This document shows, one piece after another, positions 13,647 to 21,570 of a stretch of 21,570 nt of DNA. Each line of letters starts with the position of its first letter. Position 1 is the stretch's first letter. The stretch is from an uncultured Roseburia sp. Its GTDB lineage: Bacteria; Bacillota; Clostridia; Lachnospirales; Lachnospiraceae. The stretch is taken from positions 1 to 21,570 of the forward strand of contig CAKRDK010000032.1 of the NCBI GenBank assembly GCA_934309475.1, read 5' to 3'. A model generated the notes under the pieces. It saw nothing but the letters and a program-made list of their open reading frames with translations. It ran no database searches and was not told the DNA's origin. A program made the translations under genes and the position numbers.

Positions 13647-14927
13647 CTATTTCTGACGATAGATGATATCGTCTCTTCCAGGACCATTCGAAACCATCGT
13701 AATCGGATAGCCAATCTGTTCTTCAATGAACTCTACATATTTTCTGCAGTTTTCCGGAAGGTCTTCGTAGTTCTTGATACCACGGATATCGCATTTCCAT
13801 CCTGGTAATGTCTTGAATACCGGTTTTGCTTTCTCTAACTTCGCGGTAACAGGGAAGTCTGTTGTCACTTCTCCATCAATGTCGTATCCGACACAGACCG
13901 GAATCTCATCTAAGTATCCTAATACATCTAATACTGTAAATGCTACGTCTGTTGTTCCCTGTAAACGGCAGCCGTACTTACTTGCAACACAGTCGAACCA
14001 TCCCATACGTCTTGGACGTCCTGTTGTGGCACCGAATTCTCCACCGTCTCCGCCGCGACGTCTTAACTCATCTGCTTCATCTCCAAAGATTTCGCTGACA
14101 AATGCACCAGCTCCTACTGCGGAAGAATATGCCTTACATACTGTCACAATTCTCTTAATCTCATATGGTGGAATACCTGCTCCGATTGCGCCATAGGCTG
14201 CAAGCGTGGAGGAAGAGGTTACCATTGGATAGATTCCGTGGTCCGGATCTTTTAACGTTCCTAACTGTCCCTCTAAGAGAATACGTTTTCCTTCTTTGAG
14301 TGCCTTGTCTAAGAATACAGAAACATCTCCGACATATGGAGCAACCATATCTCTGTACTCATGCAAGGTTGCTAACAATTCCTCTTCTTTTAACAGTGGT
14401 TTGTGATACATATGCTCAAGCATAATGTTCTTTGTCTCGCAGGTACGTTTTACTTTTTCCTGTAATAACTCTTCATCAAATAACTCGCTGACCTGGAAAC
14501 CAACTTTTGCATATTTGTCTGAATAAAATGGTGCAATACCGGACTTGGTGGAACCGAAAGAGTTCTTTCCAAGACGTTCCTCTTCGTACTGATCGAACAG
14601 TACGTGGTATGGCATAACCATCTGTGCTCTATCTGAAATCATGATTTTTGGTGCAGGCACGTTGCGGTCTGTAATGGACTTAATCTCATTGATTACCTTT
14701 GGAATATCTAACGCAACACCGTTTCCGATAATATTGGTGATGTGACTGTGAAATACACCGGATGGTAATGTGTGTAATGCAAACTTACCATAGTTATTCA
14801 CGATGGTGTGACCTGCATTTGCTCCTCCCTGAAAACGGATAACGATGTCCGCCTCATTTGCAAGCATATCTGTAATTTTACCTTTTCCTTCGTCGCCCCA
14901 GTTAGCGCCTACTACTGCTGTAACCAT
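13647..14927 (-). CDS. purA: Adenylosuccinate synthetase
   Basis: Makes adenylosuccinate from IMP, aspartate and GTP, the first committed step to AMP. The 426 residues begin MVTAVVGANWGDEGKGKITD, with the GDEGKGK loop at 11-17 that holds the catalytic aspartate and binds GTP and IMP. GGANAGHT, the SSAVGAGAFVSE stretch and the GRPRRMGWFD segment follow in family order. Length is normal. The ATG at 14927 follows AGGAGGAAAAAAGA. It is first in an operon with the HAD hydrolase. An intrinsic terminator stands in its leader (14995-15018), downstream of a strong promoter, so attenuation is likely. Confidence 0.97.
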   Translation of the reverse strand: MVTAVVGANWGDEGKGKITDMLANEADIVIRFQGGANAGHTIVNNYGKFALHTLPSGVFHSHITNIIGNGVALDIPKVINEIKSITDRNVPAPKIMISDRAQMVMPYHVLFDQYEEERLGKNSFGSTKSGIAPFYSDKYAKVGFQVSELFDEELLQEKVKRTCETKNIMLEHMYHKPLLKEEELLATLHEYRDMVAPYVGDVSVFLDKALKEGKRILLEGQLGTLKDPDHGIYPMVTSSSTLAAYGAIGAGIPPYEIKRIVTVCKAYSSAVGAGAFVSEIFGDEADELRRRGGDGGEFGATTGRPRRMGWFDCVASKYGCRLQGTTDVAFTVLDVLGYLDEIPVCVGYDIDGEVTTDFPVTAKLEKAKPVFKTLPGWKCDIRGIKNYEDLPENCRKYVEFIEEQIGYPITMVSNGPGRDDIIYRQK

Positions 14928-14994
14928 TCTTTTTTCCTCCTGGTTCTCTCTATAATAATTAGGAATCCTGCATTGCAGCTTCCTATCAGTAAAA

Positions 14995-15018
14995 AAGACA
15001 GGTGTAAAAACCTGTCTT
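14995..15018 (-). terminator. Intrinsic terminator in the purA leader
   Basis: AAGACAGG (14995-15002) and CCTGTCTT (15011-15018) form a perfect 8-bp stem with an 8-base loop, followed on the minus strand by four to six T. It lies between the purA promoter (15042-15070) and the purA start, so it can act as an attenuator. It may also end transcripts of the LysR gene (stop at 15113). Confidence 0.82.
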
Positions 15019-15027
15019 CTTTTCCCT

Positions 15028-15035
15028 GTTTTTAC
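15028..15035 (-). promoter_or_regulatory. 5'-end element GTAAAAAC able to pair with the terminator loop
   Basis: The minus-strand GTAAAAAC lies at the predicted 5' end of the purA transcript and is fully complementary to GTTTTTAC (15004-15011), seven bases of which are the terminator loop. The pairing would give an H-type pseudoknot or a competing hairpin. Confidence 0.4.
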
Positions 15036-15041
15036 TTATTG

Positions 15042-15070
15042 ATTATACACGAAAGTGTTTCATAAGTAAA
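15042..15070 (-). promoter_or_regulatory. Promoter of purA
   Basis: TTTACT (15065-15070), a 17-base spacer and a perfect TATAAT (15042-15047) on the minus strand. The start site would be at about 15035. Confidence 0.8.
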
Positions 15071-15112
15071 ATTAATCTTTATTATACTTGGCATAATCTC
15101 TCATTATGTTAC

Positions 15113-16012
15113 TTATAACTGTTCCTGCCCATCATGCAAAAAATAAAACAGTTTCTCTGCCGCAGCCGACAGCGGAAGCTTCTCATTTATGACAATACAG
15201 AACCTGCGCTCCGGAATCGCCTGTTCAAACGCCAGTTCAAACAATTCCCCGGATGCCATTTTCTTTTTTGCAAAATCTTCCACCACACTTGCAATCCCAA
15301 GATTGCGCACTGCAAACTGAATCAGCATATCGCTTGTCGCCAATTCAAATTCGGGATTCAATACCACGCCCTGCTCTAACAGGAAATTCTCCACATAACC
15401 TCGCGTTGACGTATTCCCCTCTAAGCACATGACCGGCAGCTTTTCAAGTTCATGGTAGGAAAGCCGCTTTCCCTTCCAATCCGCAAATGCATTCCCCGCC
15501 ACAAAGACGTCCCGTATCTTGCGCACCGGTATGCATTTCAAATGCTCCACATCCGGAATCGGCGTGCTGACAATCCCAAAGTCAATTTTTCCATCTTTTA
15601 AATGCCTCAATGTCTCCGGCGTCGGCGCATTCGTCACAATCACCTTGATACCCGGATATTTTTCATGAAACTGCTCTAAATAATCGAGAAGATAAAACTG
15701 CAGCGTCATATCGCTTGCGCCGATTCGAATCTCCCCGGCATCAAGATTCAGCATCTCACTCAGCTTATGTTCCCCGGATAAAATCATCTCATACCCGCGC
15801 TCTACATAGGAAAAAAGCAATTCTCCTTCTTTCGTCAGGCGCACACCCTTTGACATGCGCACAAACAGTGCGCACCCTAAATCCGTCTCTAAGTGTTTCA
15901 CCGCCTGGCTGACCGCCGGCTGTGAGATTGCCAGGCACTCCGCCGCCGCGGTAATGCTTTTCTTTTTTGCGACATAATAAAAAATTTTATAATACTCTAA
16001 ATTAATATCCAT
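15113..16012 (-). CDS. LysR-family transcriptional regulator
   Basis: A 299-residue DNA-binding regulator. The winged helix-turn-helix is at residues 1-60, with the recognition region SITAAAECLAISQPAVSQAVKHLE. The linker and effector-binding domain occupy about 90-295 (IRIGASDMTLQFYLLDYLEQFHEKYPGIKV and the DGKIDFGIVS segment are typical). The effector is unknown. The ATG at 16012 is one base after the stop of the diguanylate cyclase and uses AAAAAGGATTAAG as ribosome binding site, so the two are co-transcribed. LysR genes are usually divergent from a target; here no divergent gene is present, so targets lie elsewhere or within its own operon. Confidence 0.93.
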   Translation of the reverse strand: MDINLEYYKIFYYVAKKKSITAAAECLAISQPAVSQAVKHLETDLGCALFVRMSKGVRLTKEGELLFSYVERGYEMILSGEHKLSEMLNLDAGEIRIGASDMTLQFYLLDYLEQFHEKYPGIKVIVTNAPTPETLRHLKDGKIDFGIVSTPIPDVEHLKCIPVRKIRDVFVAGNAFADWKGKRLSYHELEKLPVMCLEGNTSTRGYVENFLLEQGVVLNPEFELATSDMLIQFAVRNLGIASVVEDFAKKKMASGELFELAFEQAIPERRFCIVINEKLPLSAAAEKLFYFLHDGQEQL

Positions 16013-16013
16013 C

Positions 16014-17639
16014 TTAATCCTTTTTCATGTCCTGCGCGAAAACAGCATAACCATTTTTTCCATTGCGCTTTGTCTCGTACAGTGCAAGGTCGGCATTTCG
16101 GTACAATTCCTCATATGTCCTGCCATCCGCCGGTGCAAGCACAATTCCGATACTCGCAGACATTTCCCAGTGCTGTCCCTGCATCACGCACTCCCGGTTC
16201 AACAGAGACGATACTTCCTTCGCTTTCTTTTCCGCGCCTTTTCTATCATGAACCGGCATCAATACCACAAATTCATCCCCGCCGATTCGTCCCACAACGG
16301 ACTCCTCATCAAAGCTTTTCTTCACCGTCTTTGCAAATTCTGTAATCACATAGTCGCCGAATGCATGCCCGTGTTCATCGTTTGCATGCTTAAAATTATC
16401 AATGTCAAAAATGAAAAAGGCATATTTTTTCTTTGGATGTTCTTTGAGTTCACGGTCGATGTGGCGTCCGGTTGCCACTTTGGTGTAGCAATCTGTCATC
16501 TCATCTTTTTCCGCAAGTTCGCGCGTCAGCTCCGTCACCTTTTTCTCGTACTTTTTCACCACATGATTAATAACTACAAGTACCAATGCAAGCAAAACTC
16601 CGGTGATAGCAAGATTTTTATAAATCTGACTGTAAATTTTGGTAATCTGCTCCTGATTATTCCTCTGGATAATCAGATACCAGGATAACTCCGGTATGTA
16701 ACGCGCCACCACAAATTCTTCTTTCTGCGGGTCTGCATTCTCATTCCACAGCTGCGTCACATCATCCGTTCCCTTCAAACCAAGAATCGGTTTCCGCATC
16801 TTTTCTTTGTCTTCTCCATCAAAGAAATTCTCCTGTGTATCCTCTGTGACTTCCTCGTTATCCTGTTTGATTGCTTTCTCCGCTACGGCCTCTTCGTTGT
16901 CCTCTTTCGCAGGCTCTTTTGCTGTAACGTTTCCGTTATCCTCTTTTGCAGATTCTTCCGCTTCGAAACTTCTCGAAATCATAACCTTACCGTCTTCGTC
17001 GACAAGGTACGCTTCCGTTCCGTAAGATTCCACATTGATGTCGCGAATCATCTCCTGGACATCTTCAAGCTTGATTCCGACTCCGACGACTCCAAGTACT
17101 TCATTCTGCGCGTTTTTCACCTTATAATCCACAAAAAAAGTCTGTGCATTCTCCGCACCCGCAATCTCATCGTTGTCTATATCAAGTGCATATTCATTGT
17201 CCGATTCCAAAAAAGAATAATACCAGTCATTCTCCTCATTATCTTCCGTTAAGACACGATCCAGCCCTTGGGCAGTGTAATAGGTTCCATCGGAAGCAGT
17301 AATCAAAAATGCCGTATCATACTCATATTCTTCCTGATACGTTTTCAGGTAACTGCTGATGACCTGCTCCACTTCTGACCCATTTGCTTCTTCCCGCTCC
17401 GTCAAAAGACGGCACAACAGTTCATCCTTTGCCATCGTCTGTGAAACCCGGATTGGTGTTGCAAAATAATTTGAAATTTTGTTGTAAACTAGATCTGACG
17501 TACGTTGTGAAATCTCTTCTGTGTTCTCAACTGCTATTTTGTAGCTCGTCTGATATGAAATAACGGTGGACGCGATAAATCCTATTACAACCAACGCTCC
17601 CACTATCAGATTGGTACGGAGTCCCATTTTCTTCTTCAA
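16014..17639 (-). CDS. Membrane diguanylate cyclase with extracytoplasmic sensor
   Basis: Makes cyclic di-GMP from two GTP in response to an outside signal. I choose the TTG at 17639 because GGGGAG lies eight bases upstream; the longer frame to 17714 would overlap the degV terminator, and the ATG at 17627 has no site. The protein of about 541 residues has a membrane segment near 9-29, a sensor domain of the Cache type (about 35-340) and a second membrane segment near 342-361. The GGDEF domain at about 380-540 has FDIDNFKHAND and the intact motif GGDEF at about 453-457. No RxxD inhibitory site is seen five residues before it. The sensor carries an acidic insert at about 226-280 built of AKEDNEE-like repeats. 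It is followed directly by a LysR gene. Confidence 0.9.
   Translation of the reverse strand: MKKKMGLRTNLIVGALVVIGFIASTVISYQTSYKIAVENTEEISQRTSDLVYNKISNYFATPIRVSQTMAKDELLCRLLTEREEANGSEVEQVISSYLKTYQEEYEYDTAFLITASDGTYYTAQGLDRVLTEDNEENDWYYSFLESDNEYALDIDNDEIAGAENAQTFFVDYKVKNAQNEVLGVVGVGIKLEDVQEMIRDINVESYGTEAYLVDEDGKVMISRSFEAEESAKEDNGNVTAKEPAKEDNEEAVAEKAIKQDNEEVTEDTQENFFDGEDKEKMRKPILGLKGTDDVTQLWNENADPQKEEFVVARYIPELSWYLIIQRNNQEQITKIYSQIYKNLAITGVLLALVLVVINHVVKKYEKKVTELTRELAEKDEMTDCYTKVATGRHIDRELKEHPKKKYAFFIFDIDNFKHANDEHGHAFGDYVITEFAKTVKKSFDEESVVGRIGGDEFVVLMPVHDRKGAEKKAKEVSSLLNRECVMQGQHWEMSASIGIVLAPADGRTYEELYRNADLALYETKRNGKNGYAVFAQDMKKD
16842..16952 (-). repeat. In-frame acidic tandem repeat in the diguanylate cyclase sensor
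   Basis: Roughly 36-39-base units encode AKEDNGNVTAKEP, AKEDNEEAVAEK and AIKQDNEEVTEDT, three imperfect copies. They interrupt the sensor domain with a disordered acidic stretch. Confidence 0.6.
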
Positions 17640-17682
17640 AACATCATCTCCCCGAATGCCAAAATACTTTCTTGATAGACAA

Positions 17683-17709
17683 ACAGGGCTGCCACCATGG
17701 CAGCCCTGT
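17683..17709 (-). terminator. Terminator after degV
   Basis: ACAGGGCTGCC (17683-17693) and GGCAGCCCTGT (17699-17709) form a perfect 11-bp stem with a five-base loop. The tail TTTGTCT on the minus strand is only moderately T-rich, so some read-through to the diguanylate cyclase is possible. No clear promoter is seen between this hairpin and that gene. Confidence 0.82.
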
Positions 17710-17715
17710 AACATT

Positions 17716-18591
17716 TTAATCCTCTAACTCAGGAATCTTCTTTGAACATGCTATCGCAAGCGAACCTGGTCCAATATGGCAGGAAATACTAAGTGATAAC
17801 GGATTCATTGTAATATCAATTCCCGGAAATGTCTCCTGCACTTCTTTCTTGAATGCCTCTGCATCCTCAAGATTGTGCGTATATGCCATCTCTAAATGGA
17901 TATGTTCTCCCTTTTCATCGTGAAAACGATTTGCGAAATCATTCTTCATTGCCTCAATCATGATGTTCTTCGCCTGTTTTACTGTTCTTGCCTTCGCAAA
18001 TGCATCTAACTTTTCTCCCTGAATCTGTAAAACCGGTTTCAGTTTTAAAAGAGTGCCGAGTGCCGCTGCTGCAGGTGTGATTCTTCCACCTTTTTTCAGA
18101 TAATACAGTGTATCTACCATGATATAGATGGAGGATTCCATCTTATCGCGCTCTAAAATCTCTTTAATCTCAGCGGCTGTCTTCCCTTTCTTTGCAAGTG
18201 CCTTTGCATCCATTACAGACTGTCTCTGTGTGACGGAAATTCTCTGGTTATTTACCACCTGTACTTTTCCATCATATTCCTGTGACAGCATGTAGGCTGT
18301 CTCGCAGGAGCTGCTAAGACCGGAAGACATTGGAATGTATACAATCTCATCATATTCCTTCAAAAGCTCGTCCCACAGATCTGTCACATTGCCGACTAAC
18401 GGCATGGAGGTTGAAATCTCAACATCCTCCTTTAGCTTCTGATAAAACTCGTCCTGTGTCAGATTAATATCTTCGTATAATGTCTCTCCATTGATAAAAA
18501 ACGGCATCGGTAAAATCGCAACGCCTAATTCTTTCGCTTCGCTCTGTGTAATTCCGCTATTGCTATCCGAAACAATTGCTACTTTCTTCAT
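17716..18591 (-). CDS. DegV family fatty-acid-binding protein
   Basis: A 291-residue cytoplasmic protein of the DegV/FakB fold, which holds one fatty acid. In the FakAB system FakB presents the fatty acid to the kinase FakA. Seen are the N-terminal VAIVSDSNSGIT, the lipid-contacting ISTSMP (59-64) and PMSSGLSSS (87-95), GGRI at the LYYLKKGGRI segment, and the C-terminal GPGSLAIAC. Length is typical. The ATG at 18591 follows AGGAGGGGCAGAAGAG, and the gene stands 14 bases after the mgsA stop, so both share a transcript. Firmicutes carry several DegV paralogues with different lipid preferences, so the exact ligand is open. Its pairing with methylglyoxal synthase has no obvious metabolic logic. 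Confidence 0.93.
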   Translation of the reverse strand: MKKVAIVSDSNSGITQSEAKELGVAILPMPFFINGETLYEDINLTQDEFYQKLKEDVEISTSMPLVGNVTDLWDELLKEYDEIVYIPMSSGLSSSCETAYMLSQEYDGKVQVVNNQRISVTQRQSVMDAKALAKKGKTAAEIKEILERDKMESSIYIMVDTLYYLKKGGRITPAAAALGTLLKLKPVLQIQGEKLDAFAKARTVKQAKNIMIEAMKNDFANRFHDEKGEHIHLEMAYTHNLEDAEAFKKEVQETFPGIDITMNPLSLSISCHIGPGSLAIACSKKIPELED

Positions 18592-18605
18592 CTCTTCTGC
18601 CCCTC

Positions 18606-19076
18606 CTATAATGTCTCAGAACGTTCCTGTATATTTTTCTTAAAATTAATGACTTCATGCTCATATTCTGTGTCCATATAAATAGACTTAATAATAAAAT
18701 CAGCTGTAGCCTTATTGTTTGCAATCGGAATATCGTATACCTGGGCAATACGCAGTAACGCTTTCACATCCGGATCATGCGGCTGTGCAGTCAAAGGATC
18801 CGAAAAGAAAATAACAAGATCAATCTTTCCCTCCACAATCTTTGCACCTATCTGCTGATCCCCACCAAGCGGACCGCTGTTGTATCCACGAACCGGAAGA
18901 TTCGTCTTATCCGTAATCATCCTTGCTGTTGTGCCTGTTCCACATAAGAAATGTTTCTTCAAAATCTCTTTGTTCTCTTCACACCATGCAATCAATTCTG
19001 GCTTTTTATTATCATGCGCAATTAATGCGATGTTTTTCTGTTTCCCAATTGTTAAGGTAATAAATTTATTGTCCAT
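18606..19076 (-). CDS. mgsA: Methylglyoxal synthase
   Basis: Converts dihydroxyacetone phosphate to methylglyoxal and phosphate, a bypass used when phosphorylated sugars build up. The 156 residues include KNIALIAHD, GTTARM, the catalytic GGDQQIGAKI (D73) and the family signature FFSDPLTAQPHDPDVKALLR, with H100 and D103. H21 matches the other active-site histidine. Length and motif order are normal. The ATG at 19076 follows AGGAGAGGTAGC. It is first of a two-gene operon with degV, behind an extended -10 promoter (19147-19155). Confidence 0.95.
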   Translation of the reverse strand: MDNKFITLTIGKQKNIALIAHDNKKPELIAWCEENKEILKKHFLCGTGTTARMITDKTNLPVRGYNSGPLGGDQQIGAKIVEGKIDLVIFFSDPLTAQPHDPDVKALLRIAQVYDIPIANNKATADFIIKSIYMDTEYEHEVINFKKNIQERSETL

Positions 19077-19146
19077 GCTACCTCTCCTTCTCAGTCATTC
19101 TGCCGTTATCAGTGGACATACACACCGATTAGCTTATACTTTGTTT

Positions 19147-19155
19147 AGTATAACA
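19147..19155 (-). promoter_or_regulatory. Extended -10 promoter of mgsA-degV
   Basis: TGTTATACT on the minus strand, a TGn extended -10 with TATACT. No good -35 at 16-18 bases is seen; the nearest TTGTGG is 20 bases off. Confidence 0.5.
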
Positions 19156-19202
19156 TATTTTTTTCGTCTCTTCCACAAAAAAGTATGGTTTTTTACACAC
19201 AA

Positions 19203-19228
19203 AAAGGAGTGCTGTTACGCACCCCTTT
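19203..19228 (-). terminator. Terminator after the chemotaxis gene
   Basis: AAAGGAGTGC (19203-19212) and GCACCCCTTT (19219-19228) form a 10-bp stem with one G-U pair and a six-base loop, followed on the minus strand by more T. It lies 19 bases after the stop at 19248. Confidence 0.85.
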
Positions 19229-19247
19229 CTCTCATAAATATCATACT

Positions 19248-20723
19248 CTATTTCTTTTGAACAAGAATCTTCATCTGAGCTGAAATCTCATGTATCTCAC
19301 CTAATGTTCCATTTAATTCTTCTAATGCACTCATACAAGTCTCGAATATCGCAATACTCTCATCTGCAGAAGCAGACACTTCCTCACTGGTAGCAGACAG
19401 ATTTGTAATGCTGTCATTAATCTGCTTGTTAGAAGAAAGAATGCCTTCCACTTCACCTGTCAATCGAATCACTGCACCATGAAGTGTCTCTACCTTATCC
19501 TCAATCAAACCAAATTTTTCTCCCGTTGCTCCTACCATCACATTTTGCTGGTCAGACGATTCTGCTGCTTTCTGCATGTTGTCAGAAGCTTCCTCTACAT
19601 CTGCAGTCAGTTTCTCGATAATATCAGTAATCTTTCCCGTAGACTCCTGTGTCTCCTCAGCGAGTTTACGAATCTCATCCGCGACAACTGCGAACCCCTT
19701 TCCTGCCTCTCCAGCCCTTGCTGCTTCAATAGAAGCATTCAACGCCAGCAGGTTCGTCTGATCTGAAATGCTCTTAATTGTTCCAATAATAACCTCTACT
19801 TCCTTAATTCGGTTATTCAGTTCTTCCGTTGTAGATCTCGTTGTAAGGTTAATTGCAGAAGTCTCTTCTGCTTTTATTTTCAACTCCTTTACAATACCTG
19901 CACCTTCCACGATTGCTTCTTTTGAAACCTGTGCTGCCTCTTTCATGGAAACCGTCTCCGACTCAGCACTCTCAAGACTTGACTGAATATCATTCGTCAT
20001 CTTAGTCTGCTGCTCAATCGCTTCCGCAGTCACACGAACGCTCGCGGCAATCTCTTCCACTGAGTTGTGACTGTTATTCATACTGTCTGTCAATACAGAA
20101 GCATTTTCTTTTGCAACATCAAATTTTTCTGACAGCTTCTCTGACAAATCAATAATCTCAGCTGCAACCTTTGTATTAGCCTCCATCTGTTTCTTTACTT
20201 CATCAAGATTCTCATCTGCATGTGCCACCTGCACCTTGACAAGAATATATGAAACTATTCCTGTTGTTATAATACAAACTGTCTGTATTACCACCTGATC
20301 TGTTACATCTACTGCTGTCAGACACATCTTAATACAATAAATCAAATTCAGTACACCTGTAACCCCAACTGTCACCCCTGTAAATTGTCTGTTTGTAAAT
20401 AATACTGAAGTCAGAATAATCGGATAAATCAATGCCTGCATTGCAATGTTCGTATTCAAAAATAAAACAATGACATATGCGATTATGAGTCCACATCCAC
20501 ATATTTTTGCGTACACTTCCTCGTACTTAAACTTTGCGTAGCCTGCCATCAATACTACAATAATCACTGCATCTATAATCGTCCTAAATAGCAAACTTCC
20601 TATATTTCCCTTCGCGGCCAATAACGACGTTATATTTATTGCCTCAAGCACAACCATAATAATAACACCTAATATATATGCAACTCTATTTTTCTCCTGA
20701 TTTTGTCTTTTCTGTAAATCCAT
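19248..20723 (-). CDS. Methyl-accepting chemotaxis protein with six-helix membrane sensor
   Basis: A 491-residue chemoreceptor. The ATG at 20723 is preferred because AAAGG lies 11-12 bases upstream; the ATG at 20735 abuts it directly. Six hydrophobic segments lie within about residues 15-162, with short loops and no large outside domain, so the ligand is probably sensed in or across the membrane. No HAMP pattern is evident. The cytoplasmic part (about 170-491) is a long coiled coil with the conserved tip [20 protein letters not shown]...[15 protein letters not shown], which binds CheA and CheW. No CheR-docking pentapeptide ends the protein (MKILVQKK). It is 32 bases downstream of the Nudix gene and probably shares its promoter. 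Confidence 0.92.
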   Translation of the reverse strand: MDLQKRQNQEKNRVAYILGVIIMVVLEAINITSLLAAKGNIGSLLFRTIIDAVIIVVLMAGYAKFKYEEVYAKICGCGLIIAYVIVLFLNTNIAMQALIYPIILTSVLFTNRQFTGVTVGVTGVLNLIYCIKMCLTAVDVTDQVVIQTVCIITTGIVSYILVKVQVAHADENLDEVKKQMEANTKVAAEIIDLSEKLSEKFDVAKENASVLTDSMNNSHNSVEEIAASVRVTAEAIEQQTKMTNDIQSSLESAESETVSMKEAAQVSKEAIVEGAGIVKELKIKAEETSAINLTTRSTTEELNNRIKEVEVIIGTIKSISDQTNLLALNASIEAARAGEAGKGFAVVADEIRKLAEETQESTGKITDIIEKLTADVEEASDNMQKAAESSDQQNVMVGATGEKFGLIEDKVETLHGAVIRLTGEVEGILSSNKQINDSITNLSATSEEVSASADESIAIFETCMSALEELNGTLGEIHEISAQMKILVQKK

Positions 20724-20755
20724 TCTGCATCCCATCCTTTCGCATAATCATCATC

Positions 20756-21262
20756 TTACAGTAACACAATTTTCTTATCAATCATCATTTTCACAAATGC
20801 AGTATCACGGATAATCCATGGATCTTTTTCAATTAAAATATTCCTCCGGTAGACCTCCTCCGGCGATGCCCACTTCATCTCATATCCTTTGGCAATCTCA
20901 CTTGCCGTCAAATGGAGCGGTTCCTGCTTTTCTCCCACTTCGCAATAATAAAAAAGTGAGTGACAGATATACTTTTTCTTCTCTTCGAAAATATCCCTAC
21001 GAATTTCCTGAATCTCGCCCAATTCTTTTATGCTTTCCTTCCTTACATGAAGTCCTGTCTCTTCGAGAACTTCCCGAACTAACGCCTGCTCATAATCCTC
21101 ACCATCTTCCAGTCCACCGCCCGGAATCTTATACTCACCCTCCTTGCTGCACTGCATCGCAAGCTTTCCGTCTCGCATGATGATTCCACGCACCGAATAT
21201 TTCTCGTACGTCTCCACCGTGTTCTGATAATTCTTTTCATCAAATACTGCCAGAATCTTCAT
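20756..21262 (-). CDS. Nudix hydrolase
   Basis: A 168-residue pyrophosphohydrolase that cleaves a nucleoside diphosphate linked to some group X. The Nudix box is complete: G49 ... E55 ... R63-E64-V-L-E67-E68-T-G70-L71, embedded in IPGGGLEDGEDYEQALVREVLEETGL-like order. The substrate class cannot be read. A YSVRGIIMRDGKLAMQ strand precedes the box, as in ADP-ribose and 8-oxo-nucleotide hydrolases. The ATG at 21262 follows AGAGGTACGACA. It is first of a two-gene unit with the chemoreceptor and has its own strong promoter. Confidence 0.92.
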   Translation of the reverse strand: MKILAVFDEKNYQNTVETYEKYSVRGIIMRDGKLAMQCSKEGEYKIPGGGLEDGEDYEQALVREVLEETGLHVRKESIKELGEIQEIRRDIFEEKKKYICHSLFYYCEVGEKQEPLHLTASEIAKGYEMKWASPEEVYRRNILIEKDPWIIRDTAFVKMMIDKKIVLL

Positions 21263-21312
21263 TGTCGTACCTCTTTTCGTTTTTTACCTGCACTGATGCT
21301 TTAATATTTTAA

Positions 21313-21341
21313 ATTGTAGCATAATTGTCTAACAATTTCAA
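21313..21341 (-). promoter_or_regulatory. Promoter of the Nudix-chemoreceptor unit
   Basis: TTGAAA (21336-21341), a 17-base spacer and TACAAT (21313-21318) on the minus strand. The start codon is about 50 bases downstream of the -10. Confidence 0.8.
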
Positions 21342-21411
21342 TGAATTCAAACAATTTTATTACATTTCCACCAAAAACGGTCAAGTTTTTCGATAACAAA
21401 GGTAGTTTAAA

Positions 21412-21443
21412 GTAAAAAATACCGGGTGGCTAAAACCACCCGG
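21412..21443 (-). terminator. Terminator after groEL
   Basis: CCGGGTGG (21422-21429) and CCACCCGG (21436-21443) form a GC-rich perfect stem with a six-base loop, followed on the minus strand by TATTTTTTA. Confidence 0.93.
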
Positions 21444-21471
21444 CACTTTCTAGAAATCCGTTTTTTATTTT

Positions 21472-21570
21472 TTACATCATTCCCATTCCTGGATTTCCTG
21501 CTGGCATTGCAGGAGCATCTTCTTTGATGTTTGCAACAACAGATTCTGTTGTAAGTAAAGTAGATGCTAC
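21472..21570 (-). CDS. groEL: Chaperonin GroEL, C-terminal 32 residues (cut by window edge)
   Basis: The fragment reads VASTLLTTESVVANIKED and ends PGMGMM, the typical GroEL C-terminus with a short Gly-Met tail that lines the ring cavity floor. The protein folds other proteins in the cytoplasm together with GroES. The rest of the gene lies beyond the window. A strong terminator follows. Confidence 0.96.
   Translation of the reverse strand, partial: VASTLLTTESVVANIKEDAPAMPAGNPGMGMM

Noticed and set aside
16170..16688. 172-codon plus-strand frame opposite the diguanylate cyclase
   Set aside because: It lies antisense to the GGDEF region and shows no ribosome binding site or recognisable domain.
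17640..17714. N-terminal extension of the diguanylate cyclase from 17714
   Set aside because: It would be encoded across the degV terminator hairpin and lacks a ribosome binding site; the TTG at 17639 has a good one.

Overview
The window reads as chromosome of a low-to-moderate GC Gram-positive anaerobe, most likely a Clostridia member of the Lachnospiraceae type. This is inferred from strong AGGAGG-type ribosome binding sites, sigma-A promoters with 17-bp spacers, a T-box leader on thrS, ferredoxin-rich flavoproteins, DegV and SEC-C proteins, and an Rpn-type nuclease with EKG repeats. I name no genus or species. All genes but one (a 76-residue membrane protein at 4510-4740) lie on the minus strand, so the operons read from high to low coordinates. 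Both ends are cut: the window opens inside thrS and closes inside groEL.

Layout from left to right. 1-1043: thrS, a 71-residue membrane protein ahead of it, and a T-box leader with its promoter. 1066-1670: a SEC-C zinc-motif protein with its own promoter. 1701-3094: a two-gene ABC exporter whose ATPase frame is broken by one base at a run of six A. 3136-4399: an Rpn-family nuclease-like protein. 4444-4801: the lone plus-strand gene and a shared bidirectional terminator. 4829-8768: a Gld-like ABC exporter operon (ATPase, fused permease/GldG, DUF4340 lipoprotein-like partner) behind a leader with three hairpins. 8863-12856: hypB, a 908-residue iron-sulfur flavoprotein and hypA, with a promoter flanked by near-palindromic operator candidates. 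12983-15070: purA and a HAD hydrolase, behind a short leader that holds an intrinsic terminator. 15113-17639: a membrane diguanylate cyclase and a LysR regulator, one base apart. 17683-19155: mgsA and degV. 19203-21341: a Nudix hydrolase and a six-helix methyl-accepting chemotaxis protein. 21412-21570: the groEL 3' end and terminator.

Most of this is housekeeping and signalling. The parts that deserve attention are: the hyp operon, which carries nickel chaperones and a large electron-transfer flavoprotein but no nickel enzyme; the symmetric sites around its promoter; the frame break at a slippery heptamer in the ABC ATPase; the purA leader, whose 5' end can pair with the loop of its own terminator; and the T-box operon that puts an unknown small membrane protein under the same control as threonyl-tRNA synthetase. 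No CRISPR array, tRNA, rRNA, prophage or insertion sequence is visible.
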